Shown here: piece by piece, positions 1 through 8,557 of the stretch | Position numbering within the stretch: position 1 is the stretch's first letter | Layout of the letters: every line of letters starts with the position of its first letter | Source: AC-56 sp963798705 | Lineage (GTDB): Bacteria; Actinomycetota; Thermoleophilia; Solirubrobacterales; 70-9 | Reading direction: 5' to 3' | Assembly: GCA_963798705.1 (NCBI GenBank) | Contig: CAWCTW010000005.1 | Location: forward strand, 806,001-870,000 | Length of the DNA: 64,000 nt | Program-made: the position numbers and the translations under genes | The notes under the pieces: generated by a model | Told to the model about the DNA's origin: nothing | Database searches by the model: none | What the model saw: only the letters and a program-made list of their open reading frames with translations

Positions 1-1
1 C

Positions 2-211
2 CGGGAGCTCTGCTCGCCGCGGCACGTCCCGGATGTCGTGTACCAGATCGCCGAGGTCCCTCGAACCCTTTCCGGCAAGGTGCTGGAGGTACCCGTGAAG
101 CGGATCCTCACGGGCACCCCAACCGAGCGCGCGGCGAGCCGCGACTCGCTCGCCAACCCGGAGGCACTGGACTACTTCGTTGAGCTAGCGGGCAAGCTCG
201 CGGCCTCGTAG
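2..211 (+). CDS. Acetoacetyl-CoA synthetase, C-terminal 69 residues (partial)
   Basis: The reading frame enters from the left edge and ends in TAG at 209-211. The visible tail has the family's C-terminal pattern: SPRHVPD, then a hydrophobic strand, then SGKVLEVPVK, which holds the conserved lysine used in adenylation, and a closing helix (PEALDYF). Acetoacetyl-CoA synthetase is a cytosolic member of the ANL adenylate-forming family that makes acetoacetyl-CoA from acetoacetate, ATP and CoA. The product fits the 3-hydroxybutyryl-CoA and ethylmalonyl-CoA genes elsewhere in the window. The N-terminal bulk lies outside, so a related acyl-CoA synthetase cannot be fully excluded. Confidence 0.8.
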   Translation, partial: RELCSPRHVPDVVYQIAEVPRTLSGKVLEVPVKRILTGTPTERAASRDSLANPEALDYFVELAGKLAAS

Positions 212-239
212 ATGGACGCTTCGAGATGGACGGGCTGTT

Positions 240-1979
240 CTACTTGCCCTCGGCCGCCGGGGCTGCCTCTCGCGATTCGAGCTCGCCGTTCAGCTCCAGG
301 AACGCCGCGACGACGTCATGGTCGAACTGCGTCCCGGCCCGAGCCTGCAGCTCGGCCTTGGCACGGTGCTCCGAGAACGGCCTCCGGTAGGGCCGGTCGG
401 CCGTCATCGCCGCGTACGCGTCGGCCACCGCCACGATCCTGCCCTCCAGCGGGATCTGGTGCTCACGCAGGCCGCGCGGGTACCCGCGTCCGTCCGGGCG
501 CTCGTGGTGCGTCAGGATCCACTCCCCCACGCGCCCGAGCTGGGCGGCGCCGACGATCCGCGCGCCGATCTCGGGGTGGCGGTCGACCTCCTGGCGTTCG
601 CGCGGATCAAGCGGGCCGGCCTTGTTGAGGATCGACTCCGCGACCCCCACCTCCCCGACGTCCCGGAGCAACGCCGCGATCCTGACTCGCTCCACCTCCT
701 CCTCTGGGAGGTCGAGGCTCCTGGCGAGGGCCTCCGCGTAGCGCGCGACTCGACGCGAGTTCGCCGGCGCTCCCTTGCGCCGGTCGACTGCCTCGGCCAG
801 GGAGACGAGCGACGCCAGCCGCGGGCTCGTCCGCTCGATCGCGACCTTCTCGCGCTCGACCCCCTCGATGCCGGACTGCTTGAACACGACCGAGCGATCG
901 CGCCCTGACTCCTTCGCCTGGTAAAGCGCGCGGTCGGCGGCATGGAGAAGCTCGCCCGCTGTGATCCCATGCACGGGAAAGCTGGCCACGCCGCAGCTGA
1001 TCGTCATCTTGTCGGTCTCGCGCGCGAACGCCGCCCGCACCTCCGCCCGAAGCCGCTCTCCCAGCAGGAAGCCCTCGGTCTCATCGGTCTCGGGTGCGAG
1101 GACGCCGAACTCCTCGCCGCCGAGGCGAGCGACCACGTCACTCGTACGGGTGGCGCGCTTCAGCGCCTGGGCCAGCATCACCAGAGCCCGATCGCCCGCG
1201 CTGTGCCCGAAGCGATCGTTGTACTCCTTGAACCAGTCCAGGTCGAGGACCAGGACCGATAGCGGCCGAGCGGTCCGGGTCGAGCGCTCCAGCTCGGCCA
1301 CGAAGCGTCCCTCGAGCTCGCGCCGGTTCGCGAGCTGCGTCAGCGAGTCCGTGCGGGCCGCCGAGCCGAGCTCGGTCACGAGGCGCTCCACCTGGTCGCG
1401 GAGGGTCGTCATCAGGACGCCGACCACCATCAGCGTGCCGGTGACCATGGCCCAGGTGAGGGTCGGAAGCGGCACGTGACCCGGGGCGACCAGGAGCACC
1501 AGGCCGTACGCTGCCGACGCGACGAACAGGTGGGCCATCGCGATCGCGGGCCGCAGGAAGTAAGAGGCCGCCAGCGCGACCCAGAAGTAGTACATCGCGT
1601 AGGCCGTGGTCGCCTGAGGGCCACCGAAGTACACGACAAGGCTTACCAGCGCGGTTCCGGCGAGCGGGGAGGCCTCGAAGAGCCACAGCGGCAGCTTGTC
1701 GAAGGCGACGAGGAACCCGAGCGCCACCGCATAGGCCACGGCCATGGCGATCACCAGACCGGTGGTGTCGCGATCCGGCGAATGAGGCAGGAACAGACTG
1801 ACGACGACGAGCGTCGCGCCCGCGCCGAACAGGTAGGTGAACGTGCGCGCCATGGTCGCGCGGTCCTCCCGGACGCCGGTGGTCGCGGGACCGCGCCACG
1901 CGAGGCGCTCGCCCAGCACCCGCCCGGCGGAGCTCAGGCGTTCGCTAACCGAGCCGTCTTGCATGGTTCCGGTGGGCAC
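240..1979 (-). CDS. Membrane GGDEF diguanylate cyclase with degenerate HD-GYP domain
   Basis: This 579-residue protein has about six hydrophobic segments (residues 43-195), then a GGDEF domain with an intact GGEEF active site (287-291), then an HD-GYP domain. The cyclase should make cyclic di-GMP from GTP at the membrane. The HD-GYP half keeps HHExxDGxGYP (491-501) and the helix with VADAYAAMTADRPYR, but the HSxRV histidine is Asn407 and the HD dyad is Arg439-Asp440 with GK changed to GE. Two metal ligands are therefore missing, and phosphodiesterase activity is doubtful; it may act as a sensor or regulatory domain. GTG at 1979 or ATG at 1964 could start the protein. It appears monocistronic. 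Confidence 0.85.
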   Translation of the reverse strand: MPTGTMQDGSVSERLSSAGRVLGERLAWRGPATTGVREDRATMARTFTYLFGAGATLVVVSLFLPHSPDRDTTGLVIAMAVAYAVALGFLVAFDKLPLWLFEASPLAGTALVSLVVYFGGPQATTAYAMYYFWVALAASYFLRPAIAMAHLFVASAAYGLVLLVAPGHVPLPTLTWAMVTGTLMVVGVLMTTLRDQVERLVTELGSAARTDSLTQLANRRELEGRFVAELERSTRTARPLSVLVLDLDWFKEYNDRFGHSAGDRALVMLAQALKRATRTSDVVARLGGEEFGVLAPETDETEGFLLGERLRAEVRAAFARETDKMTISCGVASFPVHGITAGELLHAADRALYQAKESGRDRSVVFKQSGIEGVEREKVAIERTSPRLASLVSLAEAVDRRKGAPANSRRVARYAEALARSLDLPEEEVERVRIAALLRDVGEVGVAESILNKAGPLDPRERQEVDRHPEIGARIVGAAQLGRVGEWILTHHERPDGRGYPRGLREHQIPLEGRIVAVADAYAAMTADRPYRRPFSEHRAKAELQARAGTQFDHDVVAAFLELNGELESREAAPAAEGK

Positions 1980-2201
1980 CGCTATTCATCATGCCTGTAT
2001 CGACACTGTCACGAATCCGCATGAAAAATGCGCCGGACGCGGCGGGCGGCATCGACTGGAACGCCATCCTGCCACCCGCTCAGGGACGGGGGACATCATG
2101 CCCGAGCGAGCACGTCGGCTGCGAGCAACGGCCACTCCCCCGCTCCGACTCCCACCCACTGGGCACAGGTCGGGGCCCCGCGCGGCGACCAGCGGTCCGA
2201 C

Positions 2202-3455
2202 CTACTCGAGGCCGAGCCGGGCGCACCGCTCGCGGGCCTTGGCGAGTACCTCGTCCGCCCCCTCAACGACGCCTCCCCTCATCAGCACTCGACCGTTCAC
2301 CACGGTCGTGTCCACGACCGCTCCCGATGCGGCGTACACGAGGTCAGCCGTGAAGTCACCCAGACAGAGCTCCGGCGTCTCGGTTCGCACCAACAGGAAG
2401 TCCGCGGGCTCGCCCTCCGCGATCCCGCCCGAGGCGCCCAGGAGCGGCGCGGAGTGGCCGATGGCGATCCGCCACGACTCCTCGGCCGGCAGCACCGACG
2501 GGTCGCTCGCCTCGTGCTTCTGCAGCAGCGCCAGCGTCTTCAGGTCCTGGAGCAGGTCGAGGGAGTTGTTCGATCCCGCCCCGTCCGTTCCAAGCCCCAC
2601 CGGGATCCCGTGGCGGCGTGCGGCACGGTAGGGGAAGATCCTGCCGACAGCGAGCTTGAGGTTCGCGACCGGATTCGTCACCACCGTGGCACCCCGCTGG
2701 GCGATCAGGGCGAGCTCGGATTCGTCGAGCCACACGCCATGTGCGAGAAGGCTCCGAGGCCTGAGGATTCCCACTCGATCCAGGTACTCGGCCGGGCGCA
2801 CCCCGTGATCCTGAACGCAGCGAACCACCTCGTCCTCGGTCTCGGACAGGTGGATGTTGACCGGGAGCTCTCGCTCCGCGGACGCCTCGCCGATCCACCG
2901 CAACGCGCCCTCGCTGACCGTGTAGATCGCGTGCGGCCCAAGCGCGGGCGTGACGAGCGGGCGAGGCTCGCCGATCTCCTCGAGGCTCCTGGTGGCCATC
3001 GAGGGGATGCCCTCGCCGTTGGCGGCGTCTCCCATGTCGATCAGCGGTGCGCTGACCGTCGCCCGGACTCCCGCGTCCTCCACCGCACGCGCCGTGGCGG
3101 CGGGATGCCAGTACATGTCCCAGAAGCGGACCGTCCCCGTCCGGACCATCTCCAGGCAGGCCAGGCGCGCGCCCCAGTAGACGTCCTCGTCGGTGAGGCG
3201 CGCCTCGACCGGCCAGATCACCTCCTGCAACCAGCGCATCAGCGGGAGGTCGTCGCCATGGCCGCGAAAGAGGGTCATCGCCGCGTGCGTGTGGCCGTTC
3301 ACGAGGCCCGGCACGATCGCCATCCCCTCGGCGTCGACCACCTCGTCGCCGTCCCGCGAGCGTAGCCGCGGCCCGAGCTTCCGGATCGCACCGTCCTCCA
3401 CCCGCAGGCTGGTCCGCTCTCCGTCCAGGGCGGCGTTGACGATCAAGAGGCTCAC
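2202..3455 (-). CDS. mtaD: 5-methylthioadenosine/S-adenosylhomocysteine deaminase
   Basis: This 417-residue amidohydrolase belongs to the ATZ/TRZ (COG0402) family, cytosolic and metal-dependent. Visible ligands and catalytic residues: HTH at 55-57, H175 (GPHAIY), H202 and E205 (IHLSETE), H239 (LAHGVW) and D291 in GTDGAGSNNSLD. The family deaminates MTA to methylthioinosine, or SAH to S-inosylhomocysteine. GTG at 3455 was chosen because GGAGGAG lies just upstream and the GTG overlaps the TGA of the phosphorylase gene (GTGA), showing translational coupling. The partner is a methylthionucleoside phosphorylase, which supports MTA rather than a triazine or guanine as substrate. A generic chlorohydrolase-like enzyme is the alternative. 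Confidence 0.8.
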   Translation of the reverse strand: MSLLIVNAALDGERTSLRVEDGAIRKLGPRLRSRDGDEVVDAEGMAIVPGLVNGHTHAAMTLFRGHGDDLPLMRWLQEVIWPVEARLTDEDVYWGARLACLEMVRTGTVRFWDMYWHPAATARAVEDAGVRATVSAPLIDMGDAANGEGIPSMATRSLEEIGEPRPLVTPALGPHAIYTVSEGALRWIGEASAERELPVNIHLSETEDEVVRCVQDHGVRPAEYLDRVGILRPRSLLAHGVWLDESELALIAQRGATVVTNPVANLKLAVGRIFPYRAARRHGIPVGLGTDGAGSNNSLDLLQDLKTLALLQKHEASDPSVLPAEESWRIAIGHSAPLLGASGGIAEGEPADFLLVRTETPELCLGDFTADLVYAASGAVVDTTVVNGRVLMRGGVVEGADEVLAKARERCARLGLE

Positions 3456-4099
3456 GGGAGCTCCTCCGACAGCGCCGGGACGATCGCCGCCACCGCGGCC
3501 GCCAGCTGCTTGCGGTTCCGCTTGCGTCCCGCGCGAAACTCCTCGACCGTCAACTCGCGCTCGGCGACCCCGTTCGCCAGGTTGTCGACGATGCAGACGG
3601 CCGCGTAGCGCAGTCCGAGCTCTCCCGCGATCACGCACTCCGAGGCGATCGTCATCCCGATCACGTCGGCGTGCCGCGCGATCAGGCGAATCTCGGCGCG
3701 AGTCTCGAAGCGAGGTCCCACCGACTCCCAGTAAACGCCGCGGTCCCGAAGCGAAGGTGCGGCTCGCGGCCACGCCCCGACCACCTGCTCGCGCCAGTCG
3801 GCGTCGAAGCCCGGCACGACGTGAGAGCGCCGATCGTCGAAGGCGGACCTGCCCGCGTGGAGCGCGATGAAGTCGTCGGGGGACACGAAGGTGCCGACGT
3901 CGAGCTCCCGGCGCAACCCGCCGACCGAGCCGAGGGCGAGCACCCGGTCGCAACCTGCCTCGATCAGCCTCCGCATGTTCGCCGCATGGTCGATCCGGTG
4001 CGGTTGCACGTAGGGATCGCCGTGCCGGGCGATGAGGATCGCGTCTCCGACATCGAGTCCGTCGACGTAGTCGCCGCCGGAGATCCCGAGCCGGGCCAT
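3452..4099 (-). CDS. Short methylthioadenosine/methylthioinosine phosphorylase
   Basis: This 215-residue protein is in the family 2 purine nucleoside phosphorylases (MTAP-like), which split methylthio-nucleosides with phosphate. Motifs: RHG (25-27), PHRIDHAAN (33-41), GSVGGL (57-62), GPRFETRAE (128-136) and GMTIASE (148-154). It is about 50 residues shorter than usual MTAP because the N-terminal phosphate-loop region is compact. The base-site stretch reads VDNLANG (171-177), with Asn173 where adenine-specific MTAP has an Asp-rich motif, so a 6-oxopurine substrate such as methylthioinosine is plausible. It lies 32 bp after the carboxylase gene and overlaps the deaminase start by 4 bp. Confidence 0.75.
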   Translation of the reverse strand: MARLGISGGDYVDGLDVGDAILIARHGDPYVQPHRIDHAANMRRLIEAGCDRVLALGSVGGLRRELDVGTFVSPDDFIALHAGRSAFDDRRSHVVPGFDADWREQVVGAWPRAAPSLRDRGVYWESVGPRFETRAEIRLIARHADVIGMTIASECVIAGELGLRYAAVCIVDNLANGVAERELTVEEFRAGRKRNRKQLAAAVAAIVPALSEELP

Positions 4100-4131
4100 C
4101 AGGCCGCGTCCATGCCGCTTGCCTCAGCCAC

Positions 4132-5670
4132 TCAGGCCGGCGTGATCGGATTGCGCCGCTCGCTGAACCGCCGGTCCTTGTCCGCCGAGGCGGCGAAGCG
4201 GCGGCCAAGTTCACCGCGCAGATCGTCTGATTCGACGACGGCGTCGACCACGAGCTCGGACGCAAGGTGCAGGATGTCGATGTCCGCCGCGTACTCGGCG
4301 CGCTTTCGCTGCACGAACTCCTCGCGCTGTGCCGGGTCCGAGATCTCCTGGATCTGGTTGTAGAACACGGCGTTGATCGCCGCCTCGGGGCCCATCACGG
4401 CGATCGAGGCGGTCGGCAGCGCAATGCACGCGTCAGGCTCGAACGCCGGTCCCGCCATCGCGTAGAGGCCGGCGCCGTAGGCCTTGCGGACGATCACCGA
4501 GAGCTTCGGCACCGTCGCCTCGGACACCGCGGAGATCATCTTGGCGCCGTGGCGAATGATCCCCTGACGCTCGACCTGCGTGCCGATCATGAAGCCGGGC
4601 ACGTCCGCGAGGAACAGGAGCGGCAGGTTGAACGCGTTGCAGGTCCAGATGAACCGGGCCGCCTTGTCGGCCGAGTCCACGAAGAGCACGCCCCCCTTTA
4701 CCTTCGGCTGGTTGGCGACGATGCCGATCGCCCTCCCGTCGAGCCGGGCGAAGCCCACGACGAGCTCTTTCGCCCACCGGGAGTGGACCTCGAGGAACGA
4801 ATCGGAGTCGACCACGGCGTCGATCAGCTCGATCACGTCGTACGCGGCGTTCTCGTCCTCGGGGACGATCTCGCTCACCGGCACCTCGGAGGAGGGCTCG
4901 GTCGGAGGCGCCGCGGTTGGACCACAGCGCCAGCTCTGCGGCATGTAGGACAGGTAGCGCTTCGCGAGCTCGATGGCGTGCTCGTCCGAGTTCACCAGGA
5001 AGTGCCCGCACCCGGAGACCGACGTGTGCATGCGCGCCCCCCCCATGTCCTCCAGGCTCACCTTCTCGCCGATCACCATCTCCGCCATCCGCGGTGATCC
5101 CAGATACATCGAGGCGTTGCCGTCCCGCATGATCACGACGTCGCAGAACGCCGGGATGTACGCGCCCCCGGCTGCCGAGGGCCCGAACAGCACGCAGATC
5201 TGCGGCACGCGCCCGGAGAGGATCACCTCGTTGTAGAAGATCCGCCCGGCGCCGCGACGGCCCGGGAACATCTGAACCTGATCGGTGATTCGAGCCCCCG
5301 CTGAGTCGACCAGGTAGATCATCGGGACCTCCAGCCGCAGCGCCCGCTCCTGGATCCGGAGGATCTTCTCGACGGTCTTCGGCCCCCAGGATCCCGCCTT
5401 GACGGTCGGGTCGTTGGCCATCAGCGCTACGGTCCGGCCGGCCATTGTGGCGATGCCCGTGACGACGCCGTCCGCTCCCAAGCCCTCCTTCTCCCAGTTG
5501 GCGAGCAGCGCCTCCTCTGAGAACGAACCCGGGTCGACGAGCCGCGCCACGCGCTCACGGACCGGCAGCTTCCCCTGGGCGGCGGTCTTCTCGTGGTGGC
5601 GATCCGGCCCGCCGGAGAGTGCCGCGTCGAGGGCGACCTGGACGTTGGAGCCAGTCCGGATCTCAGCCAT
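4132..5670 (-). CDS. Acyl-CoA carboxylase beta (carboxyltransferase) subunit
   Basis: The 512-residue length is normal for AccB/PccB-type carboxyltransferases (COG4799). Both crotonase-like halves are present. The N-half has GSWGPKTVEKI and the oxyanion region GPSAAGGAYIPAF; the C-half has KVKGGVLFVDSADKAARFI, VPGFMIGTQVE and YGAGLYAMAG. The subunit transfers carboxyl from biotin to propionyl-, acetyl- or a branched acyl-CoA; substrate cannot be settled by eye. Propionyl-CoA would fit the ethylmalonyl-CoA genes in the window. No biotin carboxylase or carrier subunit is nearby. A TAGACT box ends 8 nt before the ATG, so the transcript may be leaderless and run on into the two MTA genes. Confidence 0.85.
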   Translation of the reverse strand: MAEIRTGSNVQVALDAALSGGPDRHHEKTAAQGKLPVRERVARLVDPGSFSEEALLANWEKEGLGADGVVTGIATMAGRTVALMANDPTVKAGSWGPKTVEKILRIQERALRLEVPMIYLVDSAGARITDQVQMFPGRRGAGRIFYNEVILSGRVPQICVLFGPSAAGGAYIPAFCDVVIMRDGNASMYLGSPRMAEMVIGEKVSLEDMGGARMHTSVSGCGHFLVNSDEHAIELAKRYLSYMPQSWRCGPTAAPPTEPSSEVPVSEIVPEDENAAYDVIELIDAVVDSDSFLEVHSRWAKELVVGFARLDGRAIGIVANQPKVKGGVLFVDSADKAARFIWTCNAFNLPLLFLADVPGFMIGTQVERQGIIRHGAKMISAVSEATVPKLSVIVRKAYGAGLYAMAGPAFEPDACIALPTASIAVMGPEAAINAVFYNQIQEISDPAQREEFVQRKRAEYAADIDILHLASELVVDAVVESDDLRGELGRRFAASADKDRRFSERRNPITPA

Positions 5671-5678
5671 TCCGCGGG

Positions 5679-5684
5679 AGTCTA
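5679..5684 (-). promoter_or_regulatory. -10 box (TAGACT) of carboxylase operon
   Basis: TAGACT on the minus strand ends 8 nt before the ATG at 5670. This spacing would put the transcript start at or near the start codon. No clear -35 hexamer is seen. Confidence 0.5.
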
Positions 5685-5744
5685 CGTAACGGATTTACCC
5701 CCGTAGAGCGCCCAGCGCGACTGAGACGAGGCGCCCCTATGTCA

Positions 5745-6482
5745 CTAGCCCGACGACGCCTTGTCGGTTGCGCCCTTGCCGGCCGGCATCGTTTGCGTCT
5801 CCTGCTCCGCGGCCTCGTCGTCGGGCGGCTCCGCGACGTCGTCCTCCTCGCGCACCTTCGCGGCGGTCTCGGCGGCTCGCTCGGTGATTGCCTTGGCGTG
5901 CTGGGTGGCGGTGCCGGCGAGCTCCGTGGACATGCGCTCGAGGCTTTCGAGCACCTCGTCGCGACGGGCCTCCAGATCGGCGATCACCGATTCGATGTCC
6001 TGCTTGCGCACGTTCGCCTCCTCGACGATGCGCCTCGACTCCGACCGGGCCTTGGCCAGCGACTGCTCGCAGTCGCGGTCGGCATCCGTCCGCGTCTTGG
6101 TGGCGTACGCCTCGGCGTCGGTTCGCAGCTTCTGCGCAGTCGTCTCGGCAACCCCCTGCGCCTCGGCCAGGATCTTGTCGGCCTCGGCGCGCGTGCGATC
6201 GGCCTGGGCCTGCGCTCCCTCGGTCATCCCCTCGGCCTCGCGCTCGGCCTGTACGCGCAGGCGCTCGGCCACGTCATGGGCCTCCGTGAGGATCCTTCCG
6301 GTCTGCTCACCCACCCGCTCGAGCTCGCGCCTGACGACGTCGCTGCGGCTCTGGTCGGCCCCGCCCGTCTCCAGCCACTCGGCGAGGCTGGTCAGGAACT
6401 TGTCGACCTCCCGCTTTTCATAGCCGCGCCGGGCGATCGGAAACGTCGCGCTCCGGATGCGGTCGATGCTGTCTCGGTCCAC
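5745..6482 (-). CDS. DivIVA-domain coiled-coil protein
   Basis: The first 35 residues match the DivIVA N-terminal lipid-binding module: IRSATFPIARRGYEKREVDKFL, with the FPxxRRGY..xEVDxFL pattern. About 170 residues of alanine/glutamate/arginine-rich coiled coil follow, then an acidic, disordered tail. In actinobacteria such proteins (Wag31-like and relatives) mark curved membrane and organise polar growth or division; a scaffold role here is inferred. GTG at 6482 (MDRDSIDRI...) was preferred because GGAGG sits 4 nt upstream and homologues begin near here; a TTG at 6506 would add 8 residues. The protein is 245 residues. It lies downstream of, and in the same direction as, the Hbd gene. Confidence 0.8.
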   Translation of the reverse strand: MDRDSIDRIRSATFPIARRGYEKREVDKFLTSLAEWLETGGADQSRSDVVRRELERVGEQTGRILTEAHDVAERLRVQAEREAEGMTEGAQAQADRTRAEADKILAEAQGVAETTAQKLRTDAEAYATKTRTDADRDCEQSLAKARSESRRIVEEANVRKQDIESVIADLEARRDEVLESLERMSTELAGTATQHAKAITERAAETAAKVREEDDVAEPPDDEAAEQETQTMPAGKGATDKASSG

Positions 6483-6544
6483 GCCTCCTCCTGTCGTTGC
6501 CGCCAAGAAGCAAACGCGGCCAACTGGCCGCGATCTGCCTGCGA

Positions 6545-7429
6545 CTATAGACCGAGCTCGGTGGGAACCGGCTCTTCCCCCGAGTAGTCGTAAAAACCCT
6601 TGCCGGACTTGCGCCCGTAGAAGCCGGCGGCGACCATCTTGCGCAGGGTGGGCGGGGCGGCGAAGCGGCGCTCGCGGTACTCGTCGAACATGATGTCGGC
6701 GATCGACTTGGTCGTGTCCAGACCCACGAAGTCCAGAAGCGTGAAGGGCCCCATCGGGTGGTTGGCGCCCGCCTTCATCGCGACGTCGATCTGGTCGACG
6801 GTCCCCACGCCCTCCTCGTAGGCTCGAATCGCGTCGAGCATGTACGGAACGAGCAGGCGGTTGACGATGAAGCCCGTCTTGTCCTTGGCGTGGACGGTGG
6901 TCTTGCCGAGGCGATCCCCGACGTCGAAGGCGAGCTTCAGCGTCTCATCGCTCGTCGTCACCGTCTGCACCACCTCGAGCAGCGGCATGACCTGCGCGGG
7001 GTTGAAGAAGTGCATGCCACAGAACCGGTCGGGACGCGAGGTCACCGCCGCCTGGTCGATGACGGCGAGCGACGAGGTGTTGGTCGCGAAGGTCGCGTTG
7101 GCGTCGGCGAGCGCATCCACCTCCCGCCACATCTCGAGCTTCATGCCGAGATCCTCGGTGATCGCCTCGATGACGAGGTCACAGTCGGCAAGGTCGGCGT
7201 AGTCGAGCGTGGGTTGGATGCGGGCGCGCACCGCGTCCGCGTCCTCCTGCGAGGCCTTGCCCTTGTCGACGGCCCTGGCGAGCTGCTTCTCGATCTTGCC
7301 GATACCGCCGTCGAGCTTCTCCTGGTTCAGCTCGCGAACGACGACGTCCCAGCCGGCCTGTGCGCAGATCTGCGTGATGCCGTGTCCCATGAGGCCGCAG
7401 CCGAGGACGCCTACCTTGCCGATCTCCAT
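6545..7429 (-). CDS. hbd: 3-hydroxybutyryl-CoA dehydrogenase
   Basis: This 294-residue cytosolic enzyme oxidises or reduces 3-hydroxybutyryl-CoA/acetoacetyl-CoA with NAD(P). The Rossmann motif is GVLGCGLMGHGI, the catalytic His is in MHFFNPAQVM, and the C-terminal helical domain carries KTGFIVNRLL and NHPMGPFTLLDFVGLDT. The start is ATG 7429, preceded by GAAGGAGGGG; the frame stays open upstream but that extension is arginine-rich and not conserved. In PHB or ethylmalonyl-CoA metabolism it works between acetoacetyl-CoA synthesis and crotonyl-CoA. Butanoate fermentation is the other usual context, but no butyryl-CoA genes are seen. Confidence 0.9.
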   Translation of the reverse strand: MEIGKVGVLGCGLMGHGITQICAQAGWDVVVRELNQEKLDGGIGKIEKQLARAVDKGKASQEDADAVRARIQPTLDYADLADCDLVIEAITEDLGMKLEMWREVDALADANATFATNTSSLAVIDQAAVTSRPDRFCGMHFFNPAQVMPLLEVVQTVTTSDETLKLAFDVGDRLGKTTVHAKDKTGFIVNRLLVPYMLDAIRAYEEGVGTVDQIDVAMKAGANHPMGPFTLLDFVGLDTTKSIADIMFDEYRERRFAAPPTLRKMVAAGFYGRKSGKGFYDYSGEEPVPTELGL

Positions 7430-7478
7430 CCGAGATGCCCCTCCTTCGCCGTTCGATTGCTCCGAGGCCCGCGGCAGC

Positions 7479-7991
7479 CTATATGGATGGGGCCAGCGCC
7501 ATCCGGTAGCGGACCTCGATCGCGCCGCCGCTCGCGTGGCGCGCCTGGGTCGCTCCGTCCGACTCGAAGCCGAGCGACTCGTAGAAGGAGCGCGACCGCG
7601 GTGTGTCCCTGAAGGTCCAGAGCGTCGCCTCAAAGAAGCGCGCCTCGGCGAGGCGCGCGAGCGCGTACGCGACGAGCTCCCGCCCGAGGCCGCGCCGCCA
7701 GGCGCCGGGATGGACGTTGAGCGCCCAGATCTCGCCCACCGAGGGCCCGGCGTCGGCGTCGCGGGTGGCGCCGAAGGTGATCCACCCGCGCACCACCCCG
7801 TCCAGGTCCGCCACCGCGATCGGCGGCCCCGGTTGGGCGACGCGCTCGCGGATCCTGGCGCGGAGCCCGCCCGCGTCCGGCATCAGGTTCGCCGGCACGA
7901 CGCCCCGAAAGCCCTCGCTCCAGGACTTCAATCCGATCTCGACGACATCCTCCACGTCCTCCGGCAGCGCCGGGCGGACGACGACCGTCAT
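7479..7991 (-). CDS. GNAT-family N-acetyltransferase
   Basis: This 170-residue single-domain protein has the GNAT fold. The acetyl-CoA pyrophosphate loop is VHPGAWRRGLGREL (motif A), preceded by the strand VGEIWALN and followed by motif B around SRSFYESLGFE. Substrate is unknown. The start ATG overlaps the stop of the upstream NTF2-like gene by four bases (ATGA, 7988-7991), so the two are translationally coupled. Confidence 0.8.
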   Translation of the reverse strand: MTVVVRPALPEDVEDVVEIGLKSWSEGFRGVVPANLMPDAGGLRARIRERVAQPGPPIAVADLDGVVRGWITFGATRDADAGPSVGEIWALNVHPGAWRRGLGRELVAYALARLAEARFFEATLWTFRDTPRSRSFYESLGFESDGATQARHASGGAIEVRYRMALAPSI

Positions 7992-8380
7992 GCGGCCGGC
8001 GCGATACCCGCCTCCTCGAACCGGCGGCCCATCGCCTCGGCCAGGGCGTTGAGCCCACTGAGCGGCCGCACCATCACCATCAGCTCCCGGACCTTCCCCT
8101 CGGCGTCGAATCGCAGCAGGTCGAGCCCGTCGACTCGGCGATCTTGAACGCGGGCCTCGAAGATCAGCACCGCCGTGTCGGAGTCCTCGAGGTGCTCCGT
8201 GTAGCCGAAGTCCTCGAACACGTGCATCGCCCCCTGGGTCAGGATCGCGGCGACCACCGCCTTGCCCTCATATGGCTTGAAGACCGCGGGGCTGCGGAAG
8301 ACGACGTCGTCGGCGAGCGCCTCGGTGAGCGCCTCTGGATCCTCGGCCTCGACCGCCGCCCTGAAGGCATCGCTCTTCAT
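7988..8380 (-). CDS. NTF2/SnoaL-like protein
   Basis: This 130-residue protein has the small cone-shaped NTF2-like fold: an N-terminal helix (FRAAVEAEDPEALTEALADDVVFRSPAV), a central loop (YEGKAVVAAIL), and three long strands, one carrying GLDLLRFDAEGKVRELMVMVRP. Members serve as ligand-binding proteins or small isomerases; no catalytic set can be named. It is coupled to the GNAT gene. A TAGTCT box ends 8 nt before the ATG. Confidence 0.65.
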   Translation of the reverse strand: MKSDAFRAAVEAEDPEALTEALADDVVFRSPAVFKPYEGKAVVAAILTQGAMHVFEDFGYTEHLEDSDTAVLIFEARVQDRRVDGLDLLRFDAEGKVRELMVMVRPLSGLNALAEAMGRRFEEAGIAPAA

Positions 8381-8388
8381 GCGCCCTC

Positions 8389-8394
8389 AGACTA
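8389..8394 (-). promoter_or_regulatory. -10 box (TAGTCT) of NTF2-like/GNAT pair
   Basis: TAGTCT on the minus strand ends 8 nt before the ATG at 8380, the leaderless-type spacing seen at many genes in this window. Confidence 0.5.
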
Positions 8395-8557
8395 GTGACC
8401 TAGCGCGAACCCGGTTGGCTCAGGCCGACGCCCCGATCGCGGTGCCACACGGATCTGACACCGATCCGGCCACCACCGCCCGAGCGAACGGCGGATTTTC
8501 AACCCCCTAGGTTGATTTGAGGCCGCTCGCGGCGCCGGGCGCTCGCCAGCCCGCTGG

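Noticed and set aside
1980..2201. Possible small gene or RNA between the GGDEF gene and mtaD
   Set aside because: No frame has a credible start and composition, and I found no clear hairpin or tRNA-like fold.
8520..8557. GC-rich repeats after the HMG-CoA lyase-like gene as a terminator
   Set aside because: No stable stem with a T-tract could be drawn.
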